Shown here piece by piece: positions 8,564 through 17,611 of a stretch of 64,000 nt of DNA (position 1 is its first letter; each line of letters starts with the position of its first letter). The DNA is from Streptomyces sp. HUAS ZL42 (lineage in GTDB: Bacteria > Actinomycetota > Actinomycetes > Streptomycetales > Streptomycetaceae): positions 186,001 to 250,000 of the forward strand of contig NZ_CP160403.1 of NCBI RefSeq assembly GCF_040782645.1, given 5' to 3'. A model generated the notes under the pieces. The model did no database searches, had not been told where the DNA came from, and saw only the letters and a program-made list of their open reading frames with translations. The translations under genes were made by a program, and so were the position numbers.

Positions 8564-8945
8564 GATCCGTGCTCCGGTGTTCGGGCATACGCCGCCGGGA
8601 GACCAGCATGGCATTCGCCCTCCGGCACGCAAGGCCGCCCCGTGCAGCCGGAGGTTCGCGGCGTATCGGAGCCGAAACGGGATCTTCGCCAGGGCGATGG
8701 GTCCGGCGCGAGACGCCGAGGGCCTGGAGGGTGACCAGGCCGCGCCGGTTCCTGCCGCAGCGGCCGAACAGCTCACGCCTGTGCCGTCGCCCTCGACGGC
8801 GCTGTCGGACTTCGGGACGACGGCCGGTTCCTTGGATCCGCAGTGCGCGCCGGGGCCCAGCGGGTCTGTCTGCCGGTGGTGTCGCCACGCGCAGGACGAA
8901 GGGAGTTGACGGTTGCCGGTGCGTCGCGCCGGACCGAAGGAAGAG
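8564..8945. other. Intergenic region upstream of the IclR gene
   Basis: About 380 bp between the IclR gene and the terminator of the MFS gene. I see no credible coding frame here; the open frames are compositional. It should hold the promoter of the IclR gene, but no clear palindrome stands out. Confidence 0.4.
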
Positions 8946-8982
8946 CCTGGTCAGCCGCACCCGACGGGTGCGGCTGACCAGG
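8946..8982. terminator. Strong hairpin terminator after the MFS gene
   Basis: A perfect 17-bp stem (arm CCTGGTCAGCCGCACCC) with a 3-nt loop begins 8 bp beyond the stop codon of the leftward MFS gene. It would isolate the transporter transcript from the IclR/P450 region. Confidence 0.8.
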
Positions 8983-8989
8983 GGGCGGG

Positions 8990-10237
8990 TCACGCCTGCA
9001 AAGTCTCTTGCGGCGCCGTCGTCCGGCGGAGGACGGGCAGCAGCCCGGCCGCCACCAGTGCCGAGGCCAGGCCGAGGAGGCCGACGGCGCCGGCGAGGCT
9101 GCCGGTGGCGGACTCGACGGCGATCAGGGCGAGCGGGCAGAGGAACTGCCCGGAGAAGAACGACGCCGTCCACAGGCCGGTGCCGCGGCCGCGGTCGGCG
9201 TAGTCCAGCTTGGACATCGCCCAGGTGAGCAGCGAGGGCAGCAGGAAGCCGGTGCCGATGCAGTTGAGGACCGCGCCGGCGACCAGGACCGGGGTGCTGG
9301 GGGCCAGGCCCATGACCACGAACCCGGCTCCGCACAGGGCGAAGATCGCGGGCAGCCTGCGCTCCGGCCGGCCGGTGAGCCTGGCGAAGGTGAGGCATCC
9401 GGTGACGGTGGCGGCGCTGGCGATCGCGGTGGCCATGCCGATGATGCCGCTGTTCTTCACGCCCAGGTCGTCCAGCAGGTAGGCCGTTTCCACCGGGACG
9501 GTGTAGAAGACGATGGCGCCGAACACCGACAGCACGCAGATGCCCGCCAGTCGGCGCACGGGGAACGGCCGTGCCTCGGCGGCGGCAGCCTTTTCCGTGG
9601 CTGCGCCCTGCCTGGGCTGGGGCAGGTACGCGGCCATGGCGGGGGCGAGGAGCAGCCCGACGGCGTAGAGCCAGAACGGGGTACGCCAGCCCGAGGATCC
9701 GAGCGCGCCGCCGAGCACGAAGAAGGCGGTGGCGGAGGCGGAGGCGCACAGGGTCTGCAGGGCCAGGTAGCGGTCCCGTACGCGGCCTGTGTAGTAGTCG
9801 CCGATCAGTGTGGTGCAGCAGGTCATGATGGCGGCCTCGGTGACGCCGAGGAGGGCGCGGCTGGCCACGATGGCACCGAGGGAGTCCAGCCACAGCGGTG
9901 CGGTGCCGAACAGGGCGTACAGGACGGCCGCGACGATCAGGAGGCGTTTGCGTCCCAGCCGGTCGATGATGACGCCCGCGAAGGGGGCCAGCAGGGCGAG
10001 CGCGAGTGCGGGGACGGTCAGGACCATCGGGACGAGCGCCTTGGCGCCGGGCACTGTGGCGAAGTGCGCCTGCATCTTCGGCAGCACCGGAGCGAGCAGC
10101 ACCGCGCCGAGGATCGGCAGACAGCTGCCTGCCATCAGAAGCACGATGCGCAGACGGCCCCCGGCTTCGGGCGCGGGCTCGGTGTTCTGGGCGGCGGTGC
10201 CGTCGGCGGGCACGGGTGGGGAAAGGAATCCGGGCAT
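8990..10237 (-). CDS. MFS transporter
   Basis: A 415-aa membrane protein with about 12 hydrophobic segments and the loop motif GVIIDRLGRKR between helices 2 and 3, typical of drug:H+ antiporter-like major facilitator proteins. ATG 10237 has GGAGG at good spacing; an upstream in-frame ATG lacks one. Its position between the demethylase operon and the LysR/aromatic operon suggests export or uptake of an aromatic acid, but the sequence does not settle substrate or direction. A strong hairpin follows the gene. Confidence 0.85.
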   Translation of the reverse strand: MPGFLSPPVPADGTAAQNTEPAPEAGGRLRIVLLMAGSCLPILGAVLLAPVLPKMQAHFATVPGAKALVPMVLTVPALALALLAPFAGVIIDRLGRKRLLIVAAVLYALFGTAPLWLDSLGAIVASRALLGVTEAAIMTCCTTLIGDYYTGRVRDRYLALQTLCASASATAFFVLGGALGSSGWRTPFWLYAVGLLLAPAMAAYLPQPRQGAATEKAAAAEARPFPVRRLAGICVLSVFGAIVFYTVPVETAYLLDDLGVKNSGIIGMATAIASAATVTGCLTFARLTGRPERRLPAIFALCGAGFVVMGLAPSTPVLVAGAVLNCIGTGFLLPSLLTWAMSKLDYADRGRGTGLWTASFFSGQFLCPLALIAVESATGSLAGAVGLLGLASALVAAGLLPVLRRTTAPQETLQA

Positions 10238-10428
10238 GCGAGGCCTCCACGGGGCGGGGGCGGGGGCGCGCAACCGCGCCCCCGCGGTGGCCGTGGCCGT
10301 GCCAGGCTGCGGGGCGCAGGTGCACCCAATGGGGATGCGCCCGAGAGCGGGCGTCAGGAACTGGCACGACTATGGGCCAGGCTCCCCCGGGCGGCTACCC
10401 TCTGCGCGATCAAACTCCTGGATCGTGT

Positions 10429-11361
10429 TCATCCAGCCTGTGGATGGCGGGTGGTCGGCCCGGTGAGGGAGGCAGCGACGCGCGCGGCCGTCTCGCGCAG
10501 CCAGATGTGCGCGGCATCGCGGGTGTGGACCGGGTGCCACCACAGGGCCTGCCGGAGGGGGACGGCCTCGTAGGGCGGCTCCATGATCCGTACCGGGGCG
10601 ACGCCGCGCAGGCGCTCCGCGAGGCGCCCTTGGACGAGGGCGATGCGACGGGTGCCGGCGACCAGGAAGGGCAGGGTCTGGAAGCTGTCGACGGAGACCT
10701 CGACGTGGGGTTCGATGCCGAGCATGCCGAGCTGGCGTACGGCCGGGGCGTCATAGGTGCGCTGGTATGTCACCCACGGCAGCCGGGCCAGGTCCTCGGT
10801 CGTGATGCGGTCACCGACCTCGGGGTGGTGGTCCGCGACGAGGAAGACCCATCGGTCGTCGTAGAGATCGGTGGCGGGGAAGCCGCTGATCACACCGTGC
10901 GGCATGAACAGGCCGTCCGTCGTGCTGAGCAGGGTGGCGGTGTCGTCGATCACGGTCGGCGGGATCTGGGTGAAGCGCAACCTGATACCCGGCGCCTCTT
11001 CATGGACGACGCGGGCGAGTTCGCTACCGAAGACGGCGACGGCGTAATCGGTCGCAAGCAGTGTGAACTGGCGGCTCTCGGCGGCCGGGTCGAAGTGGGC
11101 CTGACTGCTGAAGAGGCGTTCCAGCAGGTCGCAGGCGGTGGACGTGCGGTCGAGGAGGACCTGCCCGAGGGCGGTGAGCTCGTAGTGGCCGCCGGCCCGG
11201 GTGAGGAGGTCGTCGTCGAAGTGGCGGCGCAGCCGGGCGAGCGCGGCGCTCATGGCGGGCTGGCTGAGGCCCATGCGACGCCCGGCCCGGGTGACGTTGC
11301 GCTCCTCCAGCAGGGCACGCAGCGCGACGACGAGGTTGAGATCGAGGCGGGCCAGGTTCAC
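10429..11361 (-). CDS. LysR-family transcriptional regulator
   Basis: A 310-aa LysR protein resembling the NodD/NahR-like branch. The N-terminal helix-turn-helix includes NVTRAGRRMGLSQPAMSAAL (about 22-41), and the substrate-binding domain runs from about 95 to 300. It is divergent from the nine-gene catabolic operon starting at 11488, with 126 bp between, the classic arrangement in which a LysR protein activates the opposite operon when bound to a pathway compound. It could also influence the MFS gene downstream. Confidence 0.92.
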   Translation of the reverse strand: MNLARLDLNLVVALRALLEERNVTRAGRRMGLSQPAMSAALARLRRHFDDDLLTRAGGHYELTALGQVLLDRTSTACDLLERLFSSQAHFDPAAESRQFTLLATDYAVAVFGSELARVVHEEAPGIRLRFTQIPPTVIDDTATLLSTTDGLFMPHGVISGFPATDLYDDRWVFLVADHHPEVGDRITTEDLARLPWVTYQRTYDAPAVRQLGMLGIEPHVEVSVDSFQTLPFLVAGTRRIALVQGRLAERLRGVAPVRIMEPPYEAVPLRQALWWHPVHTRDAAHIWLRETAARVAASLTGPTTRHPQAG

Positions 11362-11487
11362 GGGACTCCCCTTAGCAACACTTTGATCAGCGATTATAAA
11401 CGTCGCGGATCGCGAATATCCACAGAATCGATTTCCCTGATCAGGGCGGGCGGCCTCAGATTATGTCCCACCTGCAATCAGGAGGAC
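11362..11487. promoter_or_regulatory. Divergent LysR/catabolic operon control region
   Basis: This AT-richer 126-bp gap contains GATCAGCGATTATAAACG and, about 50 bp further on, CGATTTCCCTGATCAGGG. TGATCA thus occurs near both edges of a stretch carrying T-n11-A type elements expected of LysR binding sites. It must hold both promoters; exact binding sites cannot be assigned by eye. Confidence 0.5.
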
Positions 11488-12489
11488 ATGTCCGTGAAAC
11501 CCGAACCCGCATCCGCTCTGTTCGCGGGCCCTTTCGCCCTCGCCACCCTCTCGACCCCGGGCCAGCCGCACTTCCCCGCCCTGGTCACGGCCGGCAGTCA
11601 GGTAGTCGACCTCCGAGCGGCCCTGCGGGACGACGCTCTGACGATGCGCGGTCTGCTCGAGCGGTGGGCGGTCGCACTCCCCCTGTTGCACAAGCTCGCC
11701 GCCGACCCCGGGACCGAACGGCGGCCCCTGGCGGACTTCCGGGTGCATGCTCCCATCGAGCCGCGTCAGGTGCTGCAGTCGGGAGCCAACTACCGGCAGC
11801 ACGTGATCGACCTGCACGTGGCCCACCGGGACCCCGCCGACGACCGCTCCGAGGAGGATCGGCGCGCCGAGGCAGCCGAGATCATGGACCGGCGGGCGGC
11901 CGAGGACCTGCCGTACATGTTCATCGGCCTGCCAAGCGCGATCACCGGCCCGTATGACGATGTCGTACTGCCCTCCTGGGCTGAAAAGCCGGACTGGGAG
12001 CTGGAGTTGGCGGTTGTCATCGGCCGGCCGGCCCACCGGGTGTCCGCCGAGAGTGCCCTCGACCATGTCGCCGGGTACACGATCGCCAACGACCTCACCG
12101 ACCGTGCCACCGTCTTCCGCCGGGACATGCCGCAGATCGGCACCGACTGGCTGCGCAGCAAGAACGCACCCGGCTTCACCCCGCTGGGACCCTGGATCGT
12201 GCCCGCCGGGTCGATCGCCGACCCGGACGACTTGCGCGTCACGCTCAGGCTCAACGGCGACACCATGCAGGACGAGTCCACCAAGGACATGATCTTCAGC
12301 GTTGCCCGGATGGTGGCGTACGCCTCCCAGACCGCTCGCCTGCTGCCCGGTGACCTCATCCTGACCGGCAGCCCGGCCGGCAATGGCATGCACTGGGGTC
12401 GGCTGCTGCGCGACGGCGACGTGATGGAGGGTTCGGTCACCGGGCTCGGTGTGCAGCGCACCCGATGTGTGGCGGAGGCCGCGTCGTGA
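11488..12489 (+). CDS. Fumarylacetoacetate hydrolase (FAH) family protein
   Basis: A protein of about 333 aa with the C-terminal FAH domain. The metal-binding DWELELAVVIG, the segment GYTIANDLTDR and the loop LILTGSPAGNG are all present. Family members hydrolyse or decarboxylate acylpyruvate-type products of ring cleavage. First gene of the operon. The AGGAGG lies only 2 bases before ATG 11488, whereas the in-frame GTG at 11494 has an ideal 8-base gap, so the true start may be 11494. It overlaps the next gene by 4 bases (GTGA). Confidence 0.9.
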   Translation: MSVKPEPASALFAGPFALATLSTPGQPHFPALVTAGSQVVDLRAALRDDALTMRGLLERWAVALPLLHKLAADPGTERRPLADFRVHAPIEPRQVLQSGANYRQHVIDLHVAHRDPADDRSEEDRRAEAAEIMDRRAAEDLPYMFIGLPSAITGPYDDVVLPSWAEKPDWELELAVVIGRPAHRVSAESALDHVAGYTIANDLTDRATVFRRDMPQIGTDWLRSKNAPGFTPLGPWIVPAGSIADPDDLRVTLRLNGDTMQDESTKDMIFSVARMVAYASQTARLLPGDLILTGSPAGNGMHWGRLLRDGDVMEGSVTGLGVQRTRCVAEAAS

Positions 12490-13448
12490 CCCTGAACCGC
12501 CATGATCCGGAAGGCTCCATCGCGCGCACGGCCAAGGCGTGCTCCAACTGGGGGCGTTGGGGCGAGGACGACGTGCTCGGCACCCTCAACTTCCTCGACG
12601 CGGCCAAGCGGCGCGAGGGCGCGGCGCTGGTCCGGCGGGGCGTCAGCTTCTCCCTCTCCCAGCGGTTCGACATGAACGGTCCGCAGAAGGGCTGGCGCCG
12701 GCGGACCAACCCGGTGCACACCATGCTGGACACCGGCACCGACGCGGCCCTGGGTATTCAGGGCTTCCCGCACGGCATCGGCGGGGCCGACGATGTGATC
12801 GCCATGCCTTTGCAGTGCTCCACCCAGTGGGACGGGCTCGGCCACATCTTCGACCACGGCAAGGCCTGGAACGGTCGGGCGTCCGAGAAGGTGGTCACCT
12901 CCGAGGGCGACCTCGTCACCGGTATCGAGCACATGGCGCCGTACGTCGCGGGACGCGGCGTTCTCCTCGACGTGGGCCGGGCCGTAGGCACCGGGGGCGA
13001 GTTGTCGGACGGTTTCGCGATCAATGAGGAGCATCTGACCGCGACCGCGGCGGCGCACGGGGTGACCGTGGGGCGCGGCGACATCGTGCTGGTGCGTACC
13101 GGACAGCTTGCCCGTGCCCGGCGCGAGGGGTGGGGTGACTACGCAGGCGGCGCGGCCCCCGGGCTGTCGTTCACCACCGCAGGCTGGCTGCACGGCAGCG
13201 AGATCGCTGCGATCGCCACCGACACCTGGGGTTTCGAGGTGCGGCCCAACGAGTTCGAGCACGCCTTCCAGCCGTTGCACCAGGTGGCCATCCCGCACAT
13301 CGGCCTGTTGATCGGTGAGATGTGGGACCTGGAGTCGCTCGCCGAGGACTGCGCGGTCGACGGCGTGTACGAGTTCTGGCTGACCGCCGCACCGCTGCCC
13401 ATCACCGGAGCCGTCGGCTCTCCGGTCAATCCGATCGCCGTCAAGTAA
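12486..13448 (+). CDS. Cyclase-family (kynurenine formamidase-like) hydrolase
   Basis: A 320-aa protein of the metal-dependent cyclase/isatin hydrolase family. The region STQWDGLGHIFDHGKAWNG corresponds to the family's metal-binding segment (usually HxGTHxDxPxH), with the first histidine replaced, while GDIVLVRTG and the late HQVAIPHIGLLIGE are typical. The longer proteins of this family are common in actinobacterial aromatic clusters; they may open a lactone or amide ring. GTG start within the GTGA overlap with the preceding gene. Confidence 0.85.
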   Translation: MTLNRHDPEGSIARTAKACSNWGRWGEDDVLGTLNFLDAAKRREGAALVRRGVSFSLSQRFDMNGPQKGWRRRTNPVHTMLDTGTDAALGIQGFPHGIGGADDVIAMPLQCSTQWDGLGHIFDHGKAWNGRASEKVVTSEGDLVTGIEHMAPYVAGRGVLLDVGRAVGTGGELSDGFAINEEHLTATAAAHGVTVGRGDIVLVRTGQLARARREGWGDYAGGAAPGLSFTTAGWLHGSEIAAIATDTWGFEVRPNEFEHAFQPLHQVAIPHIGLLIGEMWDLESLAEDCAVDGVYEFWLTAAPLPITGAVGSPVNPIAVK

Positions 13449-13470
13449 CAGCGGAACGAAGGAGTTCCCC

Positions 13471-14601
13471 ATGAGCAACACCAGCAGAGTCCTCGTCGTG
13501 GGCGGCGGCGCCGCCGGCAACGCCGTGACGGTCCTGCTGCGCCGCGCCGGCGTCGAGGTGGACCTGATCGAGGCCAGGGCTGACTGGAACGCCACCGCCG
13601 GCTCCGGCATCACACTGCAGGGCAACGCGCTGCGCGTGCTGCGCGAACTCGGCGTGTGGGAACAGGTCGAGGCCTCCGGGTTCGCCTTCGGGTCGCTCGG
13701 TGTGACCGCCCCGGACGGCACGCTGCTCTTCGCCCACGAGGACATCCGCACCGGCGGTGACGACCTGCCCGCCACGGTCGGCATGCAGCGGCCGCGGCTC
13801 CAGCAGATCCTCATCGACGCCGTCCGCGCCTCCGGCGCCGACCTGCGCCTGGGCACCACCGCCGAGACCCTGGAGCAGGACGCCGAGGGCGTCTCGGTGC
13901 GGTTCAGCGACGGCACCGAGGGCCGCTACGGCCTGGTGATCGCCGCCGACGGCCTCAACTCCGCGACCCGCGCGGCGATCGGGATCACCGATAAGCCCGA
14001 GCCCACCGGCATGGCGATCTGGCGCGCCCCCGCCCCACGCCCCGAGGGGCTGGTCCGCACGGACCTGGCGTACGGCGGCCCGGCGTACATCGCGGGGTAC
14101 TGCCCGACGAGCGAGACCACCATCTACGCGTACGTCGTCGAGGCCTGCCGCGACCGCGCCCTCATCGACCCGGCCACCTACGCGGACGAGATGCGCCGGC
14201 TCGCGCGCAGCTACGGCGGCCACTGGACCGAGATCACCGAGCACATCACCGACCCGGCGAAGGTCAACTACACCTGGTTCGACCGCCTGTTGGTGGAGGG
14301 CTCCTGGCATCGCGGCCGGGTCGTCCTCATCGGCGACGCGGCACACTGCTGCCCGCCCACCCTGGCCCAGGGGGCGGCCCTGTCCCTGGAGGACGCCTCC
14401 GTGCTGGCCGAGCTGCTGACCGGCGGGCGGGACTGGGACGACGCACTGCTCCAGGAGTTCTACGAGCGCCGCATCAGGCGGGTCCGGCCGGTCGTCGAGG
14501 CGTCGGTCCAGCTCGGGCAGTGGCAGCTGGACGGCGTGCGCGACGCCGACGTACCCGGTCTGATCGCCCGCACCCTCACCCCGCTCAGGGAACTGCCGTG
14601 A
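13471..14601 (+). CDS. FAD-dependent aromatic monooxygenase
   Basis: A 376-aa group A flavin hydroxylase. The dinucleotide motif VLVVGGGAAGNA is at the N-terminus, the DG motif is VIAADGLNSATR (about 155), and the GD motif is VVLIGDAAHCCPPTLAQG (about 290). It probably hydroxylates the aromatic substrate ahead of ring cleavage, using NAD(P)H and oxygen. A GAAGGAG site precedes the ATG by 6 bases. Only 22 bp separate it from the cyclase gene, and its stop overlaps the GTG of the amidohydrolase. Confidence 0.9.
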   Translation: MSNTSRVLVVGGGAAGNAVTVLLRRAGVEVDLIEARADWNATAGSGITLQGNALRVLRELGVWEQVEASGFAFGSLGVTAPDGTLLFAHEDIRTGGDDLPATVGMQRPRLQQILIDAVRASGADLRLGTTAETLEQDAEGVSVRFSDGTEGRYGLVIAADGLNSATRAAIGITDKPEPTGMAIWRAPAPRPEGLVRTDLAYGGPAYIAGYCPTSETTIYAYVVEACRDRALIDPATYADEMRRLARSYGGHWTEITEHITDPAKVNYTWFDRLLVEGSWHRGRVVLIGDAAHCCPPTLAQGAALSLEDASVLAELLTGGRDWDDALLQEFYERRIRRVRPVVEASVQLGQWQLDGVRDADVPGLIARTLTPLRELP

Positions 14602-15596
14602 CCGCACCGACAGTCGACGTCCACGCCCACCTCCTGGTCTTCGAGGTGGAGGAGGCCGTCGCCGATCACCCCGACCTCGCGGCGGCCCGGGCGCTGGACG
14701 CCCGCCGCAACGGTCCGGCCGCCCTCGCCGTGAGCGGGCCGATGGTGCGCGAGCGCATCCCGCGCCTCACCGACGTCGCCGTACGCCTCGCCGCGATGGA
14801 CGCGCAGGGCGTGGACGTGCAGCTGGTCAGCCCGTCGCCCTCGCACTACCACTACTGGGCGGACGAGGCGACGGCCGAGAAGGTGTACCGGCTCGCCAAT
14901 GAGGCGACGGCCGCGCACTGCGCCCAGGCGCCGGACCGGCTGCACGGTCTCGGGCTGGTCCCGCTGCAGCACCCGGAGCAGGCCGTGCTCGCCCTCGAAC
15001 ACGCCCTGGACCAGGGCCTGTCGGGAGTGGAGATCTCCTCGCACGCGCCGGGCCGCGAGCTGTCGGACCCGGCGTACGAGCCCTTGTGGACGCGGGCCGA
15101 GGAGACGGGCGCGATCCTGTTCCTGCACCCCTTCGGCTGCACGCTCGACGAACGCCTCGACCAGTGGTACCTGTCCAACACCGTCGGCCAGCCCACGGAG
15201 AACGCGGTGGCGCTGTCCCACCTCATCTTCTCCGGCGTACTGGACCGCCATCCGGGCCTGAAGCTGATCGCCGCGCACGGCGGCGGCTACCTCCCCACCC
15301 ACATCGGCCGCTCCGACCACGCCTGGTCGGCCCGCTCCGACGCGGGCGCGGGCTGCGCCCATCCACCCAGCAGCTATCTGCGGCGCCTGTACTTCGACTC
15401 CCTGGTCCACGACCCGCACGTCCTGCGGGAGCTGATCCGGGTCGTCGGCGCCGACCGGGTGCTGCTCGGCTCCGACTTCCCCTTCGACATGGGGACCGAG
15501 GACCCGGTCGGCGCCCTGCGCGCCGCGCGGCTGTCCGACTCCGACTTCCACGCCGTACGCGGCGGCAACGCGGCCGCCCTCCTTCGGAAGGACTGA
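14598..15596 (+). CDS. Amidohydrolase-family (ACMSD-like) decarboxylase
   Basis: A 332-aa member of the amidohydrolase 2 / ACMSD family. It starts TVDVHAHLL with the HxH metal pair, has FLHPFG and IAAHGGGYLP in the middle, and GSDFPFDMG near the end with the last metal Asp. Relatives decarboxylate hydroxybenzoates or aminocarboxymuconate semialdehyde. Here it sits between a hydroxylase and an extradiol dioxygenase, consistent with removing a carboxylate from the hydroxylated ring or its product. GTG start in a GTGA overlap. Confidence 0.87.
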   Translation: MTAPTVDVHAHLLVFEVEEAVADHPDLAAARALDARRNGPAALAVSGPMVRERIPRLTDVAVRLAAMDAQGVDVQLVSPSPSHYHYWADEATAEKVYRLANEATAAHCAQAPDRLHGLGLVPLQHPEQAVLALEHALDQGLSGVEISSHAPGRELSDPAYEPLWTRAEETGAILFLHPFGCTLDERLDQWYLSNTVGQPTENAVALSHLIFSGVLDRHPGLKLIAAHGGGYLPTHIGRSDHAWSARSDAGAGCAHPPSSYLRRLYFDSLVHDPHVLRELIRVVGADRVLLGSDFPFDMGTEDPVGALRAARLSDSDFHAVRGGNAAALLRKD

Positions 15597-15600
15597 ACTC

Positions 15601-16533
15601 ATGCGCCTGCTCACCCATCTGCGGCACGTCGACCTGGCGGTGCCCGACTACGACAAACAGCTCGACTTCTACGCCGGCGTCTGGGGACTGACCAAGGTCG
15701 CCGAGGACTCCGGCATCTCCTTCCTGGCCGCCGAGGGCAGCCCCGAACAGTACGTCGTTCGGCTGCGCAGGGCCGACGAGAAGCGCCTCGACCTGGTCTC
15801 CTACGGCGCGGGCAGCCCGGCCGACGTGGACACCCTCGCCGAGCAACTCCTCGCCGGTGGCGTGCAGTTGGTCTCCCAGCCGGGCAAGATCGACACGCCC
15901 GGCGGCGGCTACGGCTTCCGCTTCTTCGACGTCGACGGCCGCACCATCGAGGTCTCGGCCGACGTCGAGGTGCGGCAGCACCGCAGGATCGAGGAGAAGG
16001 AGGCGATCCCGGTCAAGCTGTCCCACGTCGTCCTCAACTCCCCCGACCTGAACCGCACCCGGGAGTGGTACGAGCGCCACCTCGGCTTCCGCCTCTCCGA
16101 CACCCTCATGCACCCGAACATCGGTGAGGCGATGCACTTCATGCGCATCAGCAACCAGCACCACTCCATGGCCATCGCCAAGGGCCCGCACGCCTCCCTG
16201 CACCACATCTCCTTCGAGATGCGCGGGATCGACGAGTACATGCGCGGCTCCGGCCGGGTGATGCGGGCCGGCTTCAAGAAGATCTGGGGCCCGGGCCGGC
16301 ACCTCGCCGGCGACAACACCTTCACCTACTTCCTCGACCCGCACGGCAACACCGTCGAGTACACCACCGAGCTGGAATGCCTCGACGAGGACACCTGGCA
16401 CCCCCACGTCTACGACTTCTCCCAGCCCGAGGTCACCGACCAGTGGGGCACCGCCAACCCGATGAACGAACTGGTCGCCAAGGAGTCCTTCAACGACCCC
16501 GACCGCGGCTGCTTCGTGGCCCCGCCGGTCTGA
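15601..16533 (+). CDS. Type I extradiol ring-cleavage dioxygenase (VOC family)
   Basis: A 310-aa two-module VOC protein. Expected iron ligands are in the second module: His in LSHVVLNSPD (about 143), His in LHHISFEM (about 201) and Glu in VEYTTE (about 252). It would cleave a catechol-type ring beside the hydroxyls. It begins 4 bp after the amidohydrolase stop. The protein resembles biphenyl/catechol 2,3-dioxygenase-type enzymes more than the simple glyoxalase proteins of the superfamily. Confidence 0.88.
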   Translation: MRLLTHLRHVDLAVPDYDKQLDFYAGVWGLTKVAEDSGISFLAAEGSPEQYVVRLRRADEKRLDLVSYGAGSPADVDTLAEQLLAGGVQLVSQPGKIDTPGGGYGFRFFDVDGRTIEVSADVEVRQHRRIEEKEAIPVKLSHVVLNSPDLNRTREWYERHLGFRLSDTLMHPNIGEAMHFMRISNQHHSMAIAKGPHASLHHISFEMRGIDEYMRGSGRVMRAGFKKIWGPGRHLAGDNTFTYFLDPHGNTVEYTTELECLDEDTWHPHVYDFSQPEVTDQWGTANPMNELVAKESFNDPDRGCFVAPPV

Positions 16534-16546
16534 CCCCCCTCGAACC

Positions 16547-16598
16547 CCGGGGACGCGGTGGCCCTGTCACCGCCCTGACGCCCTTGCCGCGTCCCCGG
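16547..16598 (+). promoter_or_regulatory. Hairpin within the operon
   Basis: A perfect 12-bp stem, CCGGGGACGCGG / CCGCGTCCCCGG, with a 28-nt loop occupies the 106-bp gap between the dioxygenase and the next gene, one of only two clear breaks in the otherwise tightly packed operon. It could be a partial terminator or an mRNA-processing or stabilising element that sets different levels for the two halves. Confidence 0.45.
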
Positions 16599-16639
16599 CT
16601 TCCACCGCTGTCGAAGACCGCCGGAACCTGGAGCCGTGC

Positions 16640-17611
16640 ATGCGATTCGCCACCTATGAACACCGACACCAGCGCCGGGTCGCCGTCGTGGAGGAGGACG
16701 GCACCCTCCACTCGGTCCCCGGGGCGCGCTCGCTCACGGAGCTGATCAGCCGCGGCGACGGACTCGACGCGCTCCTGCGCGCCGGCGCCGCCACGCTGGA
16801 CGTCCCGCCGGGCCCCCACGTGTCCGAGGTGCGGCTGCTGCCACCGCTCCAGCCGCCCACCGTGCGGGACTTCGTCACCTTCGAGGAGCACGTCGAGGGT
16901 GTACGGCGGGCCGTGGACGGCGCCACCGGGGTGCCCGAGCAGTGGTACGCCGCCCCGACCTTCTACTTCACCAATCCCTACGCGGTCTTCGGCCCGTACG
17001 ACGACATCCCTGTACCCCCGGGATCGAGCGTTCTGGACTTCGAACTCGAGGTCGCCGCAGTCATCGGGGTCGAAGGCCGCGACCTCACCCCCGAACAGGC
17101 CCGCGACCACATCGTCGGCTACACGATCTTCAACGACTGGTCCGCCCGCGACCTGCAGTCCGCCGAGATGAAGGTCGGCCTCGGCCCCTGCAAGGGGAAG
17201 GACACCGCCACCACGCTCGGGCCGTACCTGGTCACCGCCGACGAGCTGGAGCCCTTCCGCGACCCCGACGGCTTCCTGCGTCTGGCCCTGACCGCCGAGG
17301 TCAACGGCGAGATCGTCGGCAAGGACCTGCTGTCGAACATGAGCTGGACCTTCGAGGAGATGGTCGCCTACGCCTCCCGTGGCACCCGCGTCGTTCCCGG
17401 TGACGTCCTCGGCTCCGGCACCTGTGGCAATGGCGGCTGCCTGGCAGAGCTGTGGGGTTTGCGTGGCGAGCAGACGCCGCCCCCGCTGAATCCGGGCGAC
17501 GTCGTCACCCTCACGGTGGAGGGCATCGGCACCGTCTCCAACACCGTCGTGCCCGGTCCCGAACCCGTCGCCCTGCCGGTCGGCAGGCGCCGCTCGCGGG
17601 AGCGGCCGTGA
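16640..17611 (+). CDS. Fumarylacetoacetate hydrolase (FAH) family protein
   Basis: A 323-aa FAH-family enzyme longer than the minimal domain, with VRDFVTFEEHVEG, the metal-binding LDFELEVAAVIG, GYTIFNDWSARDLQ and GSGTCGNGGCLAEL. This pattern is close to true fumarylacetoacetases, which release fumarate (or a relative) and acetoacetate. That would fit the CoA-transferase genes at the end of the operon. Start at ATG 16640 after the intra-operon hairpin; its end overlaps the SDR gene by 4 bases. Confidence 0.9.
   Translation: MRFATYEHRHQRRVAVVEEDGTLHSVPGARSLTELISRGDGLDALLRAGAATLDVPPGPHVSEVRLLPPLQPPTVRDFVTFEEHVEGVRRAVDGATGVPEQWYAAPTFYFTNPYAVFGPYDDIPVPPGSSVLDFELEVAAVIGVEGRDLTPEQARDHIVGYTIFNDWSARDLQSAEMKVGLGPCKGKDTATTLGPYLVTADELEPFRDPDGFLRLALTAEVNGEIVGKDLLSNMSWTFEEMVAYASRGTRVVPGDVLGSGTCGNGGCLAELWGLRGEQTPPPLNPGDVVTLTVEGIGTVSNTVVPGPEPVALPVGRRRSRERP

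Noticed and set aside
10006..11487. An upstream extension of the first FAH-family gene
   Set aside because: The frame is open through the LysR gene region, but the translated sequence is a shadow of the LysR and MFS genes. The AGGAGG at 11480 marks the true start.
11790..13916. A 708-codon minus-strand open frame
   Set aside because: It lies antisense to the FAH, cyclase and hydroxylase genes, which have family motifs, RBS and overlaps. Its own translation is rich in Arg, Ser and Pro with no family features, as expected from GC-rich third positions.
16547..16598. Operon end at the hairpin
   Set aside because: The genes on both sides form one plausible pathway in the same direction, and the FAH gene has no obvious independent promoter, so I treat the hairpin as internal.
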